A stretch of DNA of 64,000 nucleotides, from positions 72,000,893 through 72,064,892 of the forward strand of contig CM042152.1 in NCBI GenBank assembly GCA_023376005.1, given 5' to 3'. The first letter of the stretch is position 1. Every line of letters begins with the position of its first letter. This DNA is from Doryteuthis pealeii (Eukaryota; Mollusca; Cephalopoda; Myopsida; Loliginidae). A program made the position numbers and the translations under genes. The notes beneath the pieces were generated by a model. It was not told the DNA's origin. It searched no databases and was given only the letters and a program-made list of their open reading frames with translations. This document shows, in pieces, positions 46,075 to 57,544 of the stretch.

Positions 46075-46179
46075 TCTATTTATCTATCTATCTATCTCAT
46101 TTTGTTTCTATCTATCTATCTCAATTTGCTCATATCTGTCTATCTACAAATTTATCTATCTATTTATTTCTTTATGTTC

Positions 46180-46218
<39 letters not shown>

Positions 46219-46720
46219 CATACATCTAGCCTTGTGCCACAACTAACCAAAGCTTAGTGAATATCTCATTTTGTTAGTCTTTCTCTCTCCCTTTCCCTTT
46301 CCCTTCCCCTCTCTCTCTCGCTCTCTCTCTCTCTCTATCTATCTATATATATATATATCTAACTATCTCATTTTGTTTCTATCTATCTCATTTTGCTCAT
46401 ATCTGTCTATCTACCTATTTATCTATCTATTTCTTTCTTTCTGTTCATTATCTATCTATCTATCGATCTTATGCATACGACTTTGTACCACAACTAACCA
46501 AAGCTTAGAAAATATCTCATTTTGTTAATCTTTCCACCCCTCTCTCTCTTTATCTATCTATCTATCTATTTATCTATTTTTATTCAAATCTATCTATCTA
46601 TCTATCTCATACATCTGGCCTTGTGCCACAACTAACCAAAACTTACGATCTATCTAATTTTGTTCATTTGTAATCTTCAATCCAATTTGTTCATATTTCT
46701 CTATTTGTCTATCTGTCTGT
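46075..46720 (+). repeat. (CTAT)n arrays separated by a ~65-bp repeated linker
   Basis: CTAT blocks alternate with a linker, CATACATCTGGCCTTGTGCC / ACAACTAACCAAAGCTTAG, present at ~46218, 46468 and 46609. The linker also appears alone near 21175. Confidence 0.88.
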
Positions 46721-46744
46721 TCAATTCTCATCTTTCTTTTTAGT

Positions 46745-46750
46745 AAAGAT

Positions 46751-46782
<32 letters not shown>

Positions 46783-46868
46783 TTCTTTCTTTCTTTCTTT
46801 CTTCTTTCTTCTATTTCTTGTTCTTTTTCTTTCTTCTTTCTTCTTTCTTCTTCTTTTCTTTCGTTCTT

Positions 46869-46899
<31 letters not shown>

Positions 46900-47125
46900 T
46901 TCTATTATTTTCGTTCTTTTTTCTTTCTTTCTTTCTTTCTTTCTTTCTATTCTTTCGTTCTTTTTTCTTTCTTTCTTCTTTCTTTCTTTTCTTTCTTTTT
47001 TCTTTTTTTCTTTCTTTTCTTTCTTTTTTCTTTCTTTCTTCTTTCTTTTTTCTTTCTTTCGTTCTTTTTTTTTCTTTTAACTTCTTCTTTCTTTCTTTCT
47101 TTTTCTTTCTTTTAACTTTCTTCAA
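46745..47125 (+). repeat. (CTTT)n-type microsatellite, ~380 bp
   Basis: Long imperfect CTTT/CTT tract. The opposing ORFs rich in K/E/R and in F/L/S are translations of it. Confidence 0.95.
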
Positions 47126-47244
47126 ATAAGATTTTCCATAATCCTATTTTCTTTTCTTATTTTTATTTCTTTTTTTCTTTAAGTCGTGTTTTATCTTTAA
47201 TTTTAATTTTATCAGTGTTCCCATCTAAGATCTATTTACTTTCT

Positions 47245-47471
47245 TTTTTACACACACAATAAGGCACACATACCTGTACATAACAACAACACACACACAT
47301 ATACATGCACGTACATACACACCGATATACAGACGTAGACACCGCCCACACATGTATCCATAGACATAAATATGCACTCACCCTCGCACATAGTCATACA
47401 TGCTCGCACATATACGCACATATTTGTGGAGGTACGTCGTGTAATGGTTAACGTTGTAGAAAATTGACACC

Positions 47472-47516
<45 letters not shown>

Positions 47517-47580
47517 GCACACGCATATATACGCACACAATGATAAACATTGATATACATACACATAAGTAGAAATGGAG
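47245..47580 (+). repeat. CA-rich sequence with (CA)n at 47474-47512
   Basis: Mixed ACAC/ATAC simple sequence. GTCGTGTAATGGTTAACG at ~47437 is a SINE A-type A box, showing that a SINE head once started here. Confidence 0.8.
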
Positions 47581-47815
47581 AGGCACCGGTGCTCTTCCAA
47601 TATGTGATCTACCAAAGGTTTGTGATCTACTATTGATCTACTAGGAAAAAAGAAGACAGAGTTAGGGTTAGGGTTAGTTTAATGGGAAAATAATTGGTAG
47701 TTAATGGGTAGATCACATATTGGAATGTAAAAAACTCGGTAGTTCACATATTGGATTAGAAACCATTCGGCAGATCACATATTGGAAGAGCACCGAGGTA
47801 CCTATACAAACACGC
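47580..47815. mobile_element. TIR element with (TTAGGG)-like core
   Basis: The left CACCGGTGCTCTTCCAATAT plus GTGATCTACC pairs with the right GATCACATATTGGAAGAGCACC. The core has three GGTTAG repeats. A second copy follows the assembly gap (62713-62940). Confidence 0.75.
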
Positions 47816-48487
47816 ACGCATATACGCACACATTGATGCAAACGCATACACATGTATTTATGAGGAAAAATGAGTAAAGAAAAGAAATGTAGATGGATAA
47901 AATGAATTTAATCGATATCACATTAATCGATATCACTTACACATGTGTTTCGGTCAGTTTATGTGTGTGAAAATATTTCGCATACATAGAAGAATCGACC
48001 TTCATCAGAGTGAACATTTATTTTGAATGAAAAAATTCGTTGGGAAAAAACAACAGAGATTTTTGGAAATATTCGAAAATCGAAGTTCTTTTTAAAATTT
48101 GGAACGCTGAAAATAGAACGTTGAGATAGACCGTTATGATTTGGATATTTGGTTTTTCTAGGGGTTATGGTACAAAGTAGTTTTTTATTACAAAAAAAAA
48201 AAAAAAAAAAAAATAAAGTGTTATTATTTATCATTAACATGTTGAACATTTTTCTCGGAGCTTAGTTTATGTTTTGAAAAAATCGGTGAAATGTTAAAAC
48301 AACATGTATTTATGCATATAAATACAGAGAAACCTATGCAGATACACCTACTCAGACGGGTTCATATATACTCACACATTGATACGTATGCATGGACATA
48401 TACATACACATATGAATTGAAATGTAGAGCCACTCATATATCTACGCATACACACATACACGCGCACATATACGCACAAATTGAACG
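47816..48487. other. unassigned stretch, duplicated at the window end
   Basis: Contains a poly-A tract (48191-48212) and CATA-rich simple sequence. The same sequence recurs at ~62940-63612. Confidence 0.6.
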
Positions 48488-48735
48488 GTGGTAAATTGTG
48501 CAATGGTTATAGTCGTAGGAAATGGACTCGTCGACCTGATTCAAATCCTGGACGAGTCTGTTTGCATTTCACATATGGCTAATACCCTTGTGAAAGGTAT
48601 GCATCCAACAACTCTCCCTACAGCTATAGGCAACTAGTCTAGGAGAAGGAAAACTCTTAATTCAAACCTGTTTAACTCCGCTTGAGAAAATGACCTTATG
48701 TCACATCCTAACTCGTGCGGAGGGGTTGGTAAATA
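48488..48735 (+). mobile_element. SINE family A, reference-quality copy
   Basis: A box GCAATGGTTATAGTCGTAGG; B box GATTCAAATCCTGGACGAG. The body runs through CATTTCACATATGGCTAATA, CTCCCTACAGCTATAGGC, AGTCTAGGAGAAGGAAAACT and TTTAACTCCGCTTGAGAAAA, to the tail CACATCCTAACTCGTGCGGA / GGGGTTGGTAAATACAT. Confidence 0.88.
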
Positions 48736-48889
48736 CATATAAATACGCAGTGATTGATACACATATGCATATGCACAAAAATGGAAACACACACACACGC
48801 ACATACACTCACGTATACGCAAACATTGACACACATTGATACACATACACATACGCATATGCACAGAAATTCACACGCACATGCACACT

Positions 48890-48968
<79 letters not shown>
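48890..48968 (+). repeat. (CA)n(GA)n microsatellite
   Basis: CA units followed by ~25 GA units. Confidence 0.95.
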
Positions 48969-48969
<1 letters not shown>

Positions 48970-49052
48970 TATTCTCTGTGTATGTATGGCATGTAGTTGC
49001 ATGAGATAGATAGATAGATAAATATGAACAGACTGCGATATTCATAAACCGT

Positions 49053-49063
49053 CTGTGTGTGTA

Positions 49064-49161
<98 letters not shown>

Positions 49162-49166
49162 GGGGG
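49053..49166 (+). repeat. (TG)n(AG)n microsatellite
   Basis: TG units run into ~40 AG units with three AAG interruptions and a G-run. Confidence 0.95.
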
Positions 49167-49900
49167 GGTAAGCAAAATGAAGCAAAAAAACACCAGGAAA
49201 TTGTTCTTGTCCCTCTGTAACAGCCATTTTATTTTGGTGAACCGAATTGCTCATGTCATTCAATTCTTTTCTCACTTGAGTTAAAATTCTAATGGTCATC
49301 GTAATGCCCCCAATTACCAATTAGGGAAAACAGTTGAGAAGAGAAGAAAAAAACGAGGAACCAGCCTCCCCAATCCCCCTACCCCGAATCCCGCTGCTTA
49401 CTTGCTCCCTGAAAACCATATTGACAGCCCCCTGCTTAGCTAGGCGCGGGTACCTGTCACTATGGGATTTTGGATTGGTCGTGTTCTGCATTCCTTATTC
49501 TCGCCACTACCCCACTCACCGCTTGATATCCCGTGTCAGACGCTCTTTGCATGTGGCTCTCTTCCTGTTCATAATGATTGCTTTTTATTTGATTTTATTT
49601 ACATATACCCACGAAAGCTGGCCGTAACTAGCTCGTGTCCATCAACAAAAAAAAAAAAAAAAAGAAAAAAGGGGAACAGATAAAAAATAAGGTTGCCCGC
49701 CTGCTGACCAACGTCCGCAAATGCCCTCATTTATTGCCTGATGATTATCCTAAATCTTTTGGTTTTTTTTATTTGCTATTTACTTAATTTAAAAAAAATC
49801 TCGTCCAACACCCCGAAGACATCCGTATTCAATTTCCTTTTTTCTTCTTTTTTTTCTTACGTCTTTTCATGTGTCGTGGGTTTGACGATTAAACTGAATC
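49167..49900. other. unassigned stretch
   Basis: Two overlapping ORFs (49334-49627, 49462-49683) show no recognised domain. A poly-A tract at ~49645-49665 could be a retroposed 3' end. Otherwise nothing recognised. Confidence 0.45.
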
Positions 49901-49904
49901 TAAT

Positions 49905-50310
49905 GATGAGTTTGGTTTGGTTGGTTGGTTGGTTGGTTACAGCATGTAACCCAATGGGTCATTTATGTCAAAGACGTTTTTGTTTTATTAATTCTTAATA
50001 GTTACTCAATTTGTTTTAAACACATTTTTCTATACAATCCATAGGTGGGGAGCTTATCAGGTACGACCAAAATGAATGGTTGGGTTCGAATTCCTCTTGA
50101 AGTACCCCTTCATCGTCATTACTCCCAGGCCCTCTCTGACCCGGAGTGGTCGTACCTGTTAGGGTCCCATCAATCGGTTGAATAGATCAAAAATGAGTTT
50201 AAATAAAAAATTTGAATACCATCAACAATAAATAAAAAAAACGTCTCGGCATAAAATAACCCAACAAAGGTTGACATACCATAAAATCCAACAAACCAAC
50301 CAACATCTTT
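49905..50310. mobile_element. SINE family C pieces, inverted arrangement
   Basis: The left part (+) holds GTTTGGTTTGG(TTGG)n and GGGTCATTTATG; the right part (-) holds CATCGTCATTACTCCCAGG, GGTCGTACCTGTTAGGGTCC and CATAAAATAACCCAACAAAG. Confidence 0.78.
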
Positions 50311-50384
50311 TCACCGTCTCACTATCCATTTGGATATTTTTTGCTTGTTTACACCTTCTTGAAAAAAAAAAGATATGGCATTTT

Positions 50385-50525
50385 TAAGGTTTGGCTCGAT
50401 TTCTTTTGTTTTACGCATATCAACCCTTTCAATCATTTAATGCCAAATCAAGTCATTCTTTTTTAATGAACAAAGGACTCAGGTTGTTTACAGTACCAGC
50501 TGTTGCTAAAGTGGTCATCTCTAAT
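50385..50525 (+). mobile_element. SINE family C/D tail fragment
   Basis: TTTTACGCATATCAACCC and TCATTTAATGCCAAATCAAG, then GGTTGTTTACAGTACCAGCT as at 32885-32905. Confidence 0.7.
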
Positions 50526-50567
50526 TAATATTAATATTATGTTATGTTTCATACTTATGTTTTTATG

Positions 50568-50702
50568 ATTAAATAATTTGATTTTTCAGACTGTTGTCCT
50601 CATCTTTATTATTGTATGTATAAACACACACGCGTTTATTCATACCACAATTTCATACTACAATAAAGATGAGACAACAATCTGAAAAATCAAAATTATT
50701 CA
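50568..50702. mobile_element. hairpin MITE, ~35-bp arms
   Basis: AATAATTTGATTTTTCAGAC...TTTATTATTGTA pairs with TACAATAAAGATGAGACAAC...AAAATCAAAATTATT. Its arm core is the arm found around SINE E at 36.8 and 41.5-41.8 kb. Confidence 0.82.
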
Positions 50703-50810
50703 CGTTCATCGCTGCATAACTACCGTGATCGAGCGAGAACCGGTGCTTTTAGTGTAACTTGACCGCAAATAAAATGTTTAAGTTGACTGATTTTTCAAAG
50801 AAAAATTCTC

Positions 50811-51062
50811 ATTATTATAGTAGAGCATCCGCCTAGAAACCAAATTCCGGGTTCGGTACCAACACTCGCCAACTCAGCGCATGAGTAACGTAATTTGGAT
50901 CTGTGCGGTAAAAAATGGGAGGCTGATGACCGGCGTGGCGCTCCACCTCAGACGCAAAAAAACAATCTCCCAGGTCTAGCGTTAGTGAGAAAGGGATAGA
51001 CTTACTCGCTGCCGATGTGACACCGATAATAAATCACTCCACCTACTTTACTTAATTTTTAC
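50811..51062 (+). mobile_element. SINE family B copy
   Basis: AGTAGAGCATCCGCCTAG, GGGTTCGGTACCAACAC (B box), TGGCGCTCCACCTCAGAC and GGTCTAGCGTTAGTGAG. Confidence 0.82.
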
Positions 51063-51235
51063 TATCTCTTATTTATTCTGTAGTTGTGTTATTTATTTTC
51101 TTTTTCTGTCGGAACTTTGAAGTAATCTTTACAATTAATTCTGGTCAGATTAGAATATACATTCTTTATATTCTTTATACATTCTTATATTCTTTATACA
51201 TTCTTATACTTTATACATTTTTTATATTCCATAAT

Positions 51236-51475
51236 TTGAATTGCTACAACATGTAATCCGGTGAGGTCTCTCAAATGTTCTAAAATACTTGATATCATCT
51301 ACTAAAGCCATCCTTGTAGAAGAACAGTAGTGGTACTATTTAACCCATAGTTGGGGGTTTGTACCTTTCGATTAGTCCGAAAGTGAGCGTAATAGCGTAA
51401 CTGGATTCGAACTCGCTTACTACGATGTCACAGTCCAGCACGTTAGCTTCTACGCCATGGGAGCTTCCCCAGAGG
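51236..51475 (-). mobile_element. SINE family D copy
   Basis: CAACATGTAATCCGGTGAGG tail, CCATAGTTGGGGG, GTCCGAAAGTGAGCGTAATA, and the head ACTGGATTCGAACTCGCTTA with AGCTTCTACGCCATGG. Confidence 0.82.
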
Positions 51476-51494
51476 AGGATGAAAATCCCCATTG

Positions 51495-51755
51495 GTAATA
51501 GTAAGTAAAGTAAAGTCGACGGGGCGGCCTAATGTCGGTATCAGCCAGGAGTCTATCCCCTTTTCAATAGCGCTAGACCAAGGAGATTGTTTTTTAGCAT
51601 CTGAGGTGGAGCACCACACCTACCATCAGCTCCTTACTTTACCGCACAGATCCCCGTGCCACTCATACGCTGAGTTGGCGAGGGTCGGTATCGAACTAGG
51701 AACCTTGTGGTTTCTAGCCGAACGCTCTACCGACTGAGCTAACCGGCCCCTATTA
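51495..51755 (-). mobile_element. SINE family B, full length
   Basis: The reverse complement reads GGGGCCGGTTAGCTCAGTCG, GGTTCCTAGTTCGATACCGA, and on to GGCCGCCCCGTCGACTTTAC. It is the most complete minus copy; the ORF 51492-51737 is its translation. Confidence 0.9.
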
Positions 51756-51894
51756 GTACCAACATTTCTATTTAAAAGTTGACACTTGAAAATACAAACA
51801 AAGGGAAGATAACTCGTGTACGTCGGGATGCCAGGGTTTCTATATATTTATATTTTGAATTTAACCCTCCCCCATCTAAAACTATAAAATCAAT

Positions 51895-52185
51895 AAGTGG
51901 AGGCGCATGGTTTTATAGTAATCGTCGTATGAAACGGACTCGTCGACCTGAGTTAAATTAATGTACGAGGCTGTTTGCATTTCACATAGCGCTAATACCA
52001 TTGGTAATTGTGCGAATCCAACTATTCTGCTTCCAGCTATAGGTAAATAGTAGGGCAGACTGGGCTCTTTAACCTTTTTATAGAAACCAGTCTAGGAGAA
52101 CGAATACCCTGAATCCAAACCTGTTAAACTCCGCTTAAGAAATCCACCAAGTGTCACATCCTACTCAGGCGGAAGGGTTGGTATA
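51895..52185 (+). mobile_element. SINE family A copy
   Basis: GGAGGCGCATGGTTTTATAG (A box), CGACCTGAGTTAAATTAATG (decayed B box), CATTTCACATAGCGCTAATA, GTCTAGGAGAACG, CTCCGCTTAAGAAATC and tail GGAAGGGTTGGTATATATG. Confidence 0.85.
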
Positions 52186-52214
52186 TATGTATGTGAGTAA
52201 TCCCAAGGTTAAGG

Positions 52215-52445
52215 TCTCCAAAATATTTAGAAATCACAGAAATGTTTATTGTGTGTTGCCTATAATGTTTACTTCATTTTAAAGGTTTAATATATAACTA
52301 CCCCCCCCTTTTTTTTTTTACATAATCACCATTTCGGTCGATGAATTTTTTTAGGCGTTGTGGCAGTTTTTGTATGTCCAATTCGTCGCCATGTCGTCGA
52401 GGAAGCGCTGAACCTCGTCGTCGTAGCAAACAGCAGGAGATAGTG
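52215..52445 (-). mobile_element. mariner-like transposase C-terminal remnant
   Basis: The minus strand gives YDDEVQRFLDDMATNW and, after a frameshift, IQKLPQRLKKFIDRNGDYV followed by a lysine run, resembling the end of mariner transposases ('LP.RW.KCI..NGDYVE'). An adjacent TTCAACATAATC-type word lies at 53008. No intact ORF. Confidence 0.55.
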
Positions 52446-52543
52446 GGCACTTTAACCTTGGTATGACAACCTGTATGGGAGAAGGAAAACTCCGTTCAGA
52501 AATTGTGTCACATCCTTCTTATTATATATATATATATATATAT

Positions 52544-52622
<79 letters not shown>

Positions 52623-52625
52623 AAG
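52437..52625 (+). repeat. SINE A tail, (TA)n and (GA)n microsatellite
   Basis: GGCACTTTAACCTTGGTATG to GTGTCACATCCTTCTTATTA is a SINE A 3' part, followed by (TA)10 and ~35 GA units. Confidence 0.8.
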
Positions 52626-52756
52626 ATATGAAAACACACAATGCTGTTAAAATGAAAATATTTTAAATCATATTCATAGCTAATATTGAACAATATTTCG
52701 ATTTATAAAAATCATCATCAGAGCTTGTTTTTAAACCGGACTCATCGAAAGAGAAG

Positions 52757-52990
52757 CTGAATATATATATATATGTCCTGGAAGTATACTTATATTTGTG
52801 TGTATGTGTGTGTGTGTTCTTATATTTATGTATGTATGCGTATGTGTGTGTGTTTGCGAGTGATTATGAATGTAGGTATGTTTATGTATGGGGGTGTATG
52901 TGTGTGCGTATATATTTGTGTGTACATTTGTGCGTGTGTGTATGTGTTTTGTGTATGAGCACACACACATGTATACGTGTGTGCATTCTA
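52757..52990 (+). repeat. TG/TATG-rich simple sequence
   Basis: Imperfect (TG)n and TATG repeats over ~230 bp; ORFs here are artefacts. Confidence 0.85.
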
Positions 52991-53084
52991 CACAACAAAT
53001 ATTTATTTTTCAACATAATCTCTTCTCTTGTCTATGCACTTATAGTGAATATTAATAATTTAGACTGGACATTTATACAGTGAA

Positions 53085-53385
53085 AAAGCGGAACCACTGT
53101 TCAATTTGGTCTACGACATTAATTAACAAAGACTTGTTGTTTTTATATTTTCTTTATTAAAACAACCCCAGCCGGAAACCGTGCGGTGAGAAGTGATATC
53201 TTGAGAGAACATCTTCTCTCGGTGAGTGACTGGCCGCAACTAACTAAAAATATAACTTTTTTCACACGTTTCGGGAGGAGGGGTCAAGCTGAGTTTACCA
53301 CATGTCAATCATAACGGTCTGCAGTAACTTTCCACCTTCAAGGGGGCGGTACCGTCCACTTTGGGAACCACTGTTCAACATGGTC
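53085..53385. mobile_element. hAT-like remnant between direct repeats
   Basis: ACCACTGTTCAA occurs at ~53091 and ~53369, each followed by TTGGTC/ATGGTC and ACGACAT/ACAACAT. The minus strand at 53379 reads CAGTGGTTCCCAAAGTGG, typical of Charlie-type hAT ends. The left end is diverged and no transposase is visible. Confidence 0.45.
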
Positions 53386-54650
53386 CACAACATGGACACA
53401 CATGTACCTTACTAAAAGAATTAAGTTTGATAAGCAAAACCACTGTTGAAGTTGCTTTCAATGAAGTTATTGACTGTCTGACTAGATGCTATGAAAAATA
53501 TGGGTTATCCTCCCCTGACAGAATTGGAAGCAGCAACTAGCAGGGACCGTAATCCTTGGAACACTAAAATAATCAAAGGGAATACACAGGGGAAAACTTT
53601 AGGCGCAGAGACGGTTGATACAACAGACCAACACAGACAGCACCCCAACTTTGGGTGAACATAGCAGCAGACTCAACTACGAATGAGCCTACAACTAATA
53701 CAACCAGAAGTCTTTATTCCACATGAATTCTAGACAAAGATAAGTGCGTTCATGAATTGTTACCTTTATATATATGTGATTTGAGACCGCTAAAGCAAAA
53801 GGTTTTAGCAATCTTTTGCACCATTAAACCCCTTTTAAAATATACAACGTTGTCTTTTATTCCTTTCTTAGTGGTATTTCCCAAAATGCTCGTTCGTGGT
53901 CTGCTGTACAAAGGAGAAAACAAAATAGTGCATTTACATTACTGTGATAAATGCTAAACTAGTGTAGCGTTTACATCCATTTCTTGCCATGGTTCTTCTA
54001 TTTGACGCTAGGAAACACAAAAGGTAGTTATCCCTCGTGTCTGAGAATAGCCACAAGGTGATGTGGTCAACAGTGCTTATGAAGAAGAACGTACCAAAGT
54101 CAAATTGTCTTAGTTAATTCTGACTTCCTGTGTCGACATAAGTAACTACCCACCCGTTGCGTTCTTGTCTACGGACATGGGGGTTAGAGCTTCCCCTAAC
54201 GACTTGGCAGATTATTACATGTAAAACATAATTCTTATCCTTATTCAGTACCAGTTACATATCATATTAAAGAATTTCCTCCGCATATAACAGCATTTTT
54301 ATCACGTATTCCTATGCTGTATTCTATTCTGTTAAGTTTGCACAGCAAATAAGATATTTTTTTTATTTACTTAGTCGTAAATTATTTTTTGCATTTTCTC
54401 TGTACGAGGGAATGATATTCAATCAACCCACTATCGTTCTTATAACACCCACGTGAATATTTAGATATTTGAATGGCAGACAGATAGATAAGCCGTATAA
54501 TGTATATTTATTGACAGATGCAACGACTCATGCATACATTTATAAAATTTCTTGAAAAAAAAACAAAAAAAAAAAAAAAAAAAAACAAACCCTGAGATAT
54601 ATTTTTTTAAGAAATTCAAGAAGAAATAGAAGAAAGGTGACTAAAAGCTA
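53386..54650. other. unassigned stretch
   Basis: Open frames are short. The composition is nearer 40% GC around 53400-54250, suggesting an old mobile element or gene relic, but no domain was recognised. An A-rich tract lies at ~54555-54586. Confidence 0.4.
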
Positions 54651-54654
54651 GTAT

Positions 54655-54655
54655 A

Positions 54656-54694
<39 letters not shown>

Positions 54695-54695
54695 A
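54655..54695 (+). repeat. (TA)n(TG)n microsatellite
   Basis: About 12 TA then 8 TG units. Confidence 0.9.
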
Positions 54696-54770
54696 TCATG
54701 ATAGTGTTTTGCGATCCTTCTAAAAGCAATTAAAACTCTTGAATATTTTTATATGATATAATTGAAACTA

Positions 54771-55195
54771 CTAGCAAATATATGCACCCGGAGGATGCAA
54801 GTATTTATGTTTTAATGTAATAAACATTATACTAAATTAGAAAGGCTGATGAAATTAAATAAGAATGCAGATAAAACGATTTGAAATTGAGAGGGGTATA
54901 ATCGAAAAAATAGAACAACTGAAACTTACTCTCCATCACTCCCGCCTTTCATAGCTAAATTTTCCTAATTAACTATTCAGTTAAAGTGGGAAGTAAAGAA
55001 TAAAATTACTGTTATTTCTTCTAATTTATGGATTTCTTTTAAGATTTATCACTGAGATTTTTGCTCATATTAATTAAGATAAACACCAACCAGTAGAAAT
55101 CAATAATACTAAGCACATATTTACTAAATCAAATTTTCTAAATCAATATGCAAATTAGCCTTCTTTTTCACACTATAAACCACTATTTTGTTTTT
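54771..55195 (-). mobile_element. Helitron copy, 5' end lost
   Basis: CTAG at 54771-54774 after an A, then GCACCCGGAGGATGC and TAAGAATGCAGATAAAACGA, matching 30606-31163 to ~ATGCAAATTAGCCTTC. The TC start is missing. Confidence 0.8.
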
Positions 55196-55289
55196 TCTTT
55201 CTTTTTTATAGCTTTATTTCGCTTCGAGTATTTCTTCAGTCGATTTTTCTTAATTCTCTCTTCCACCTCTCTCTTTCTCTCCTTAATAT

Positions 55290-55480
55290 TTACAGCTTAG
55301 TCTGACACAAGGTCAAATTTTTGCTTCGAACATATTGAATAACTTCGATCTGCGAAGTACTGCTAGCAAAGAAAATCTGTAATTTGAAATTTCTAGCTAT
55401 TTAACAGGGCTCGAACACCGATCTCTGTCACCGGTGAGAGCCACGACCTAGGCCATTAGATAACTAAGTTCAGCTTGGAA
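55290..55480 (-). mobile_element. SINE family F (tRNA-like head)
   Basis: Minus strand: TTATCTAATGGCCTAGGTC (A box) and CGGTGTTCGAGCCCTG (B box), with a tail GACCTTGTGTCAGAC. The head spacing (~45 bp between boxes) suits a tRNA. Only one clear copy in this window. Confidence 0.65.
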
Positions 55481-55609
55481 GGCCGTAAGAAACAAAGCAC
55501 GAATAAGTTAGAACCCATTACGCTGATAATGGTCTGTGATACTAACAGATTTCTACTACTCGCACAAAGCGCCCGAAAACTCCTCTCCCCCTTTATATTC
55601 TTTTTAATG

Positions 55610-56000
55610 GTGTTGTTGTTGTTGTTGTTTTGTTGTTGTTTGTTGGCTTCTTCTTCTTCTTCTTCTTCTTCGTTTCATCCCGTCTATTTTCTTTTTCCTA
55701 ACTTTCTTCTTCTCTTCTTCTTCTTCTTCTCTCTTCTTTCTTCTTCTTCTTCTTTCTTCTTCTTCTTCTTCTTCTTCTTCTTCATTCTCTTTCTTTTCCT
55801 AACTTTCTTCCTTCTTCTTCTTCTTCTTCTTCTTCTTCTTCTTCTTCTTCTTCTTCTTCTTCTTTCTTCTTCTTCTTCTTCGTTTTCATTCCCGTCTATT
55901 TTCTTTCCTAAACCTTTCTTCTTCTCTTCTTCTTCTTCTTCTTCTTCTTCTTCTTCTTCTTCTTCTTCTTTCTTCTTCTTCTTCTTCTCTTTCTTCTCTT
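55610..56000 (+). repeat. (TTC)n microsatellite with interspersed unit
   Basis: Long TTC/CTT tract; a ~30-bp insert, TATTTTCTTTCCTAA, recurs at ~55685, 55789 and 55897. The 179-codon ORF spanning it is an artefact. Confidence 0.92.
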
Positions 56001-56815
56001 CTGTAGCGTACTAATTTACAGTATGCTGATTATAACATTCAATCCATCTAAGAAGAAGCAGAAAGGAAGTAGAAAGAAGGTTGCGCATTATTTGGCCCAG
56101 AAACTAAACTGAAAAAAAAAAAAAGGTCCGAATGTGGTGGGATGTAAACGTTTTCTTCTTCTTCTTCTCTTTCGATATCAATCTTCGCGCTAGACGATGT
56201 CTGCAAAAACAAAATATCATGAGGCCAACCAAAGTAAAGAGAAAAAAAAAAAACTTCCGAGGTTGTGACACCTGTTCTTCGGCTGAGGATTGCAAGGTTG
56301 TTAGTCCCATTTTTCACTGCCAAAATTGCTACACGCACCAGACAGATAGAACGTTTGAATGCAAAGAAATATGACCTTTTTTAAGTTCTAAGTAAATCAG
56401 TTTCAAGGTTTCTGGGCAGATTCGTTGACATGTTACATTAAGCAAGCATGATGTAGAAAAAACAGTCATAAGAAAAAAAAATGCAAAAAACAAAAACAAC
56501 AAACAAGAAACAAAACAAAAAATATTATTGATATTTTACTAGGCTGAACATAGTTAGACAAGTCATGCCTTACTGAGCACCCAATTATAATCAAACTAAC
56601 GTAGTATACTAGATTTGCTTGTTAACCAGCGCTCTATACGATGAGTCTATTGCTGAGACGACACAAGGCCAAATAGGATACAGGGAGAGAGCTAGCAGGA
56701 TCGCATTGTATCAGTTTGTAAAATTGCCAAAACACACTCTTGTGGTGTGATGGCCTGATTGCTAGAAAAAATCAGCCTTTCAAAATTTTCTGGCTATACC
56801 TGGTATCGAGTACTG
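56001..56815. other. unassigned stretch
   Basis: Several overlapping short ORFs around 56050-56374 have no recognised domain. GACACAAGGCCAAATAGG at ~56659 resembles the SINE tail word. Nothing else. Confidence 0.4.
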
Positions 56816-56945
56816 TACCCATTTATTGGCTGGTTCGTTAGTTGGTTGTTTTACGACATAAAAAACTCTTGTTGGTCTATTTTATGCCGAATCAGTTGAA
56901 ATTTATGGTCTTTAATATACATAGTAAAAATGTTCACAATTATCT
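56816..56945 (+). mobile_element. SINE family C/D tail fragment
   Basis: GGTTGTTTTACGACATAAA, GGTCTATTTTATGCCGAATC. Confidence 0.65.
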
Positions 56946-56984
56946 TAAACAGCGTTAAACGCCTTCATTCTTAGTTGTCCTGTG

Positions 56985-57115
56985 TTGGCTGTGGCAGCAT
57001 TCACCTGGGGTTGGGTTGAGCCGGCTCCATCCATTCAAAGATGGAGTATCATGGAAATAAGAAGTACGCAAACGGTCCCCAAAACCCCACATGCAAGATA
57101 CTCTTGTATCCCTGC
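56985..57115 (-). repeat. repeat shared with 43150-43270
   Basis: CATTCACCTGGGGTTGGGTT / GAGCCGGCTCCATCC mirrors GGTGGAGCCGGCTCAATCGA at ~43250, and AACGGTCCCCAAAAC mirrors GGGGACCG at ~43177. Confidence 0.65.
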
Positions 57116-57544
57116 AGAGACGAGAGGACTAAAAGTAATCTTTATTGTTTGTATAGTCACAACATTTGATCTACAATGAATTTGTTACTACTAAACGTAT
57201 TAACAACTACAGAACACAACAGCTGACAACATGGATATAACGTCAGTGGAAAATTTCAAAATACTTAACCATCAAGCTTTTTTATTATGATATTGGTAAA
57301 GGGAACGTTCTAAAATGTAAATCCTCCTGTTTTTTCACATAAACTACAACAAAAAACAGAGGCGTAAATAGAGCGTCGGATTAGAGCAAGTTTTCAGGCT
57401 ACAAAACACCATTTTCGCCAGTAAAGAACAAACGTTCTATAGGCTGTGCATCGTGAGAGTGTCTGTGCCGATAGTAAAAGCTATTATTAGGAAATAAACC
57501 CAGGCGAGATCAATGGATGTGGATGCTGAAGGATGAATTAAAGA

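Noticed and set aside
46811..47129. Long K/E/R-rich and F/L/S-rich ORFs on both strands
   Set aside because: Pure translations of a (CTTT)n microsatellite; no start context, domain or codon bias.
47668..47690. Interstitial telomere
   Set aside because: Only three GGTTAG units, inside a TIR element; too short to suggest a chromosome fusion point.
48708..49193. 161-codon minus-strand ORF
   Set aside because: Translates (GA)n, (CA)n and a SINE tail; no independent coding sequence.
55475..56014. 179-codon + strand ORF, the longest in the window
   Set aside because: Most of it is poly-S/L/F from a (TTC)n tract; the short N-terminal part has no motif.
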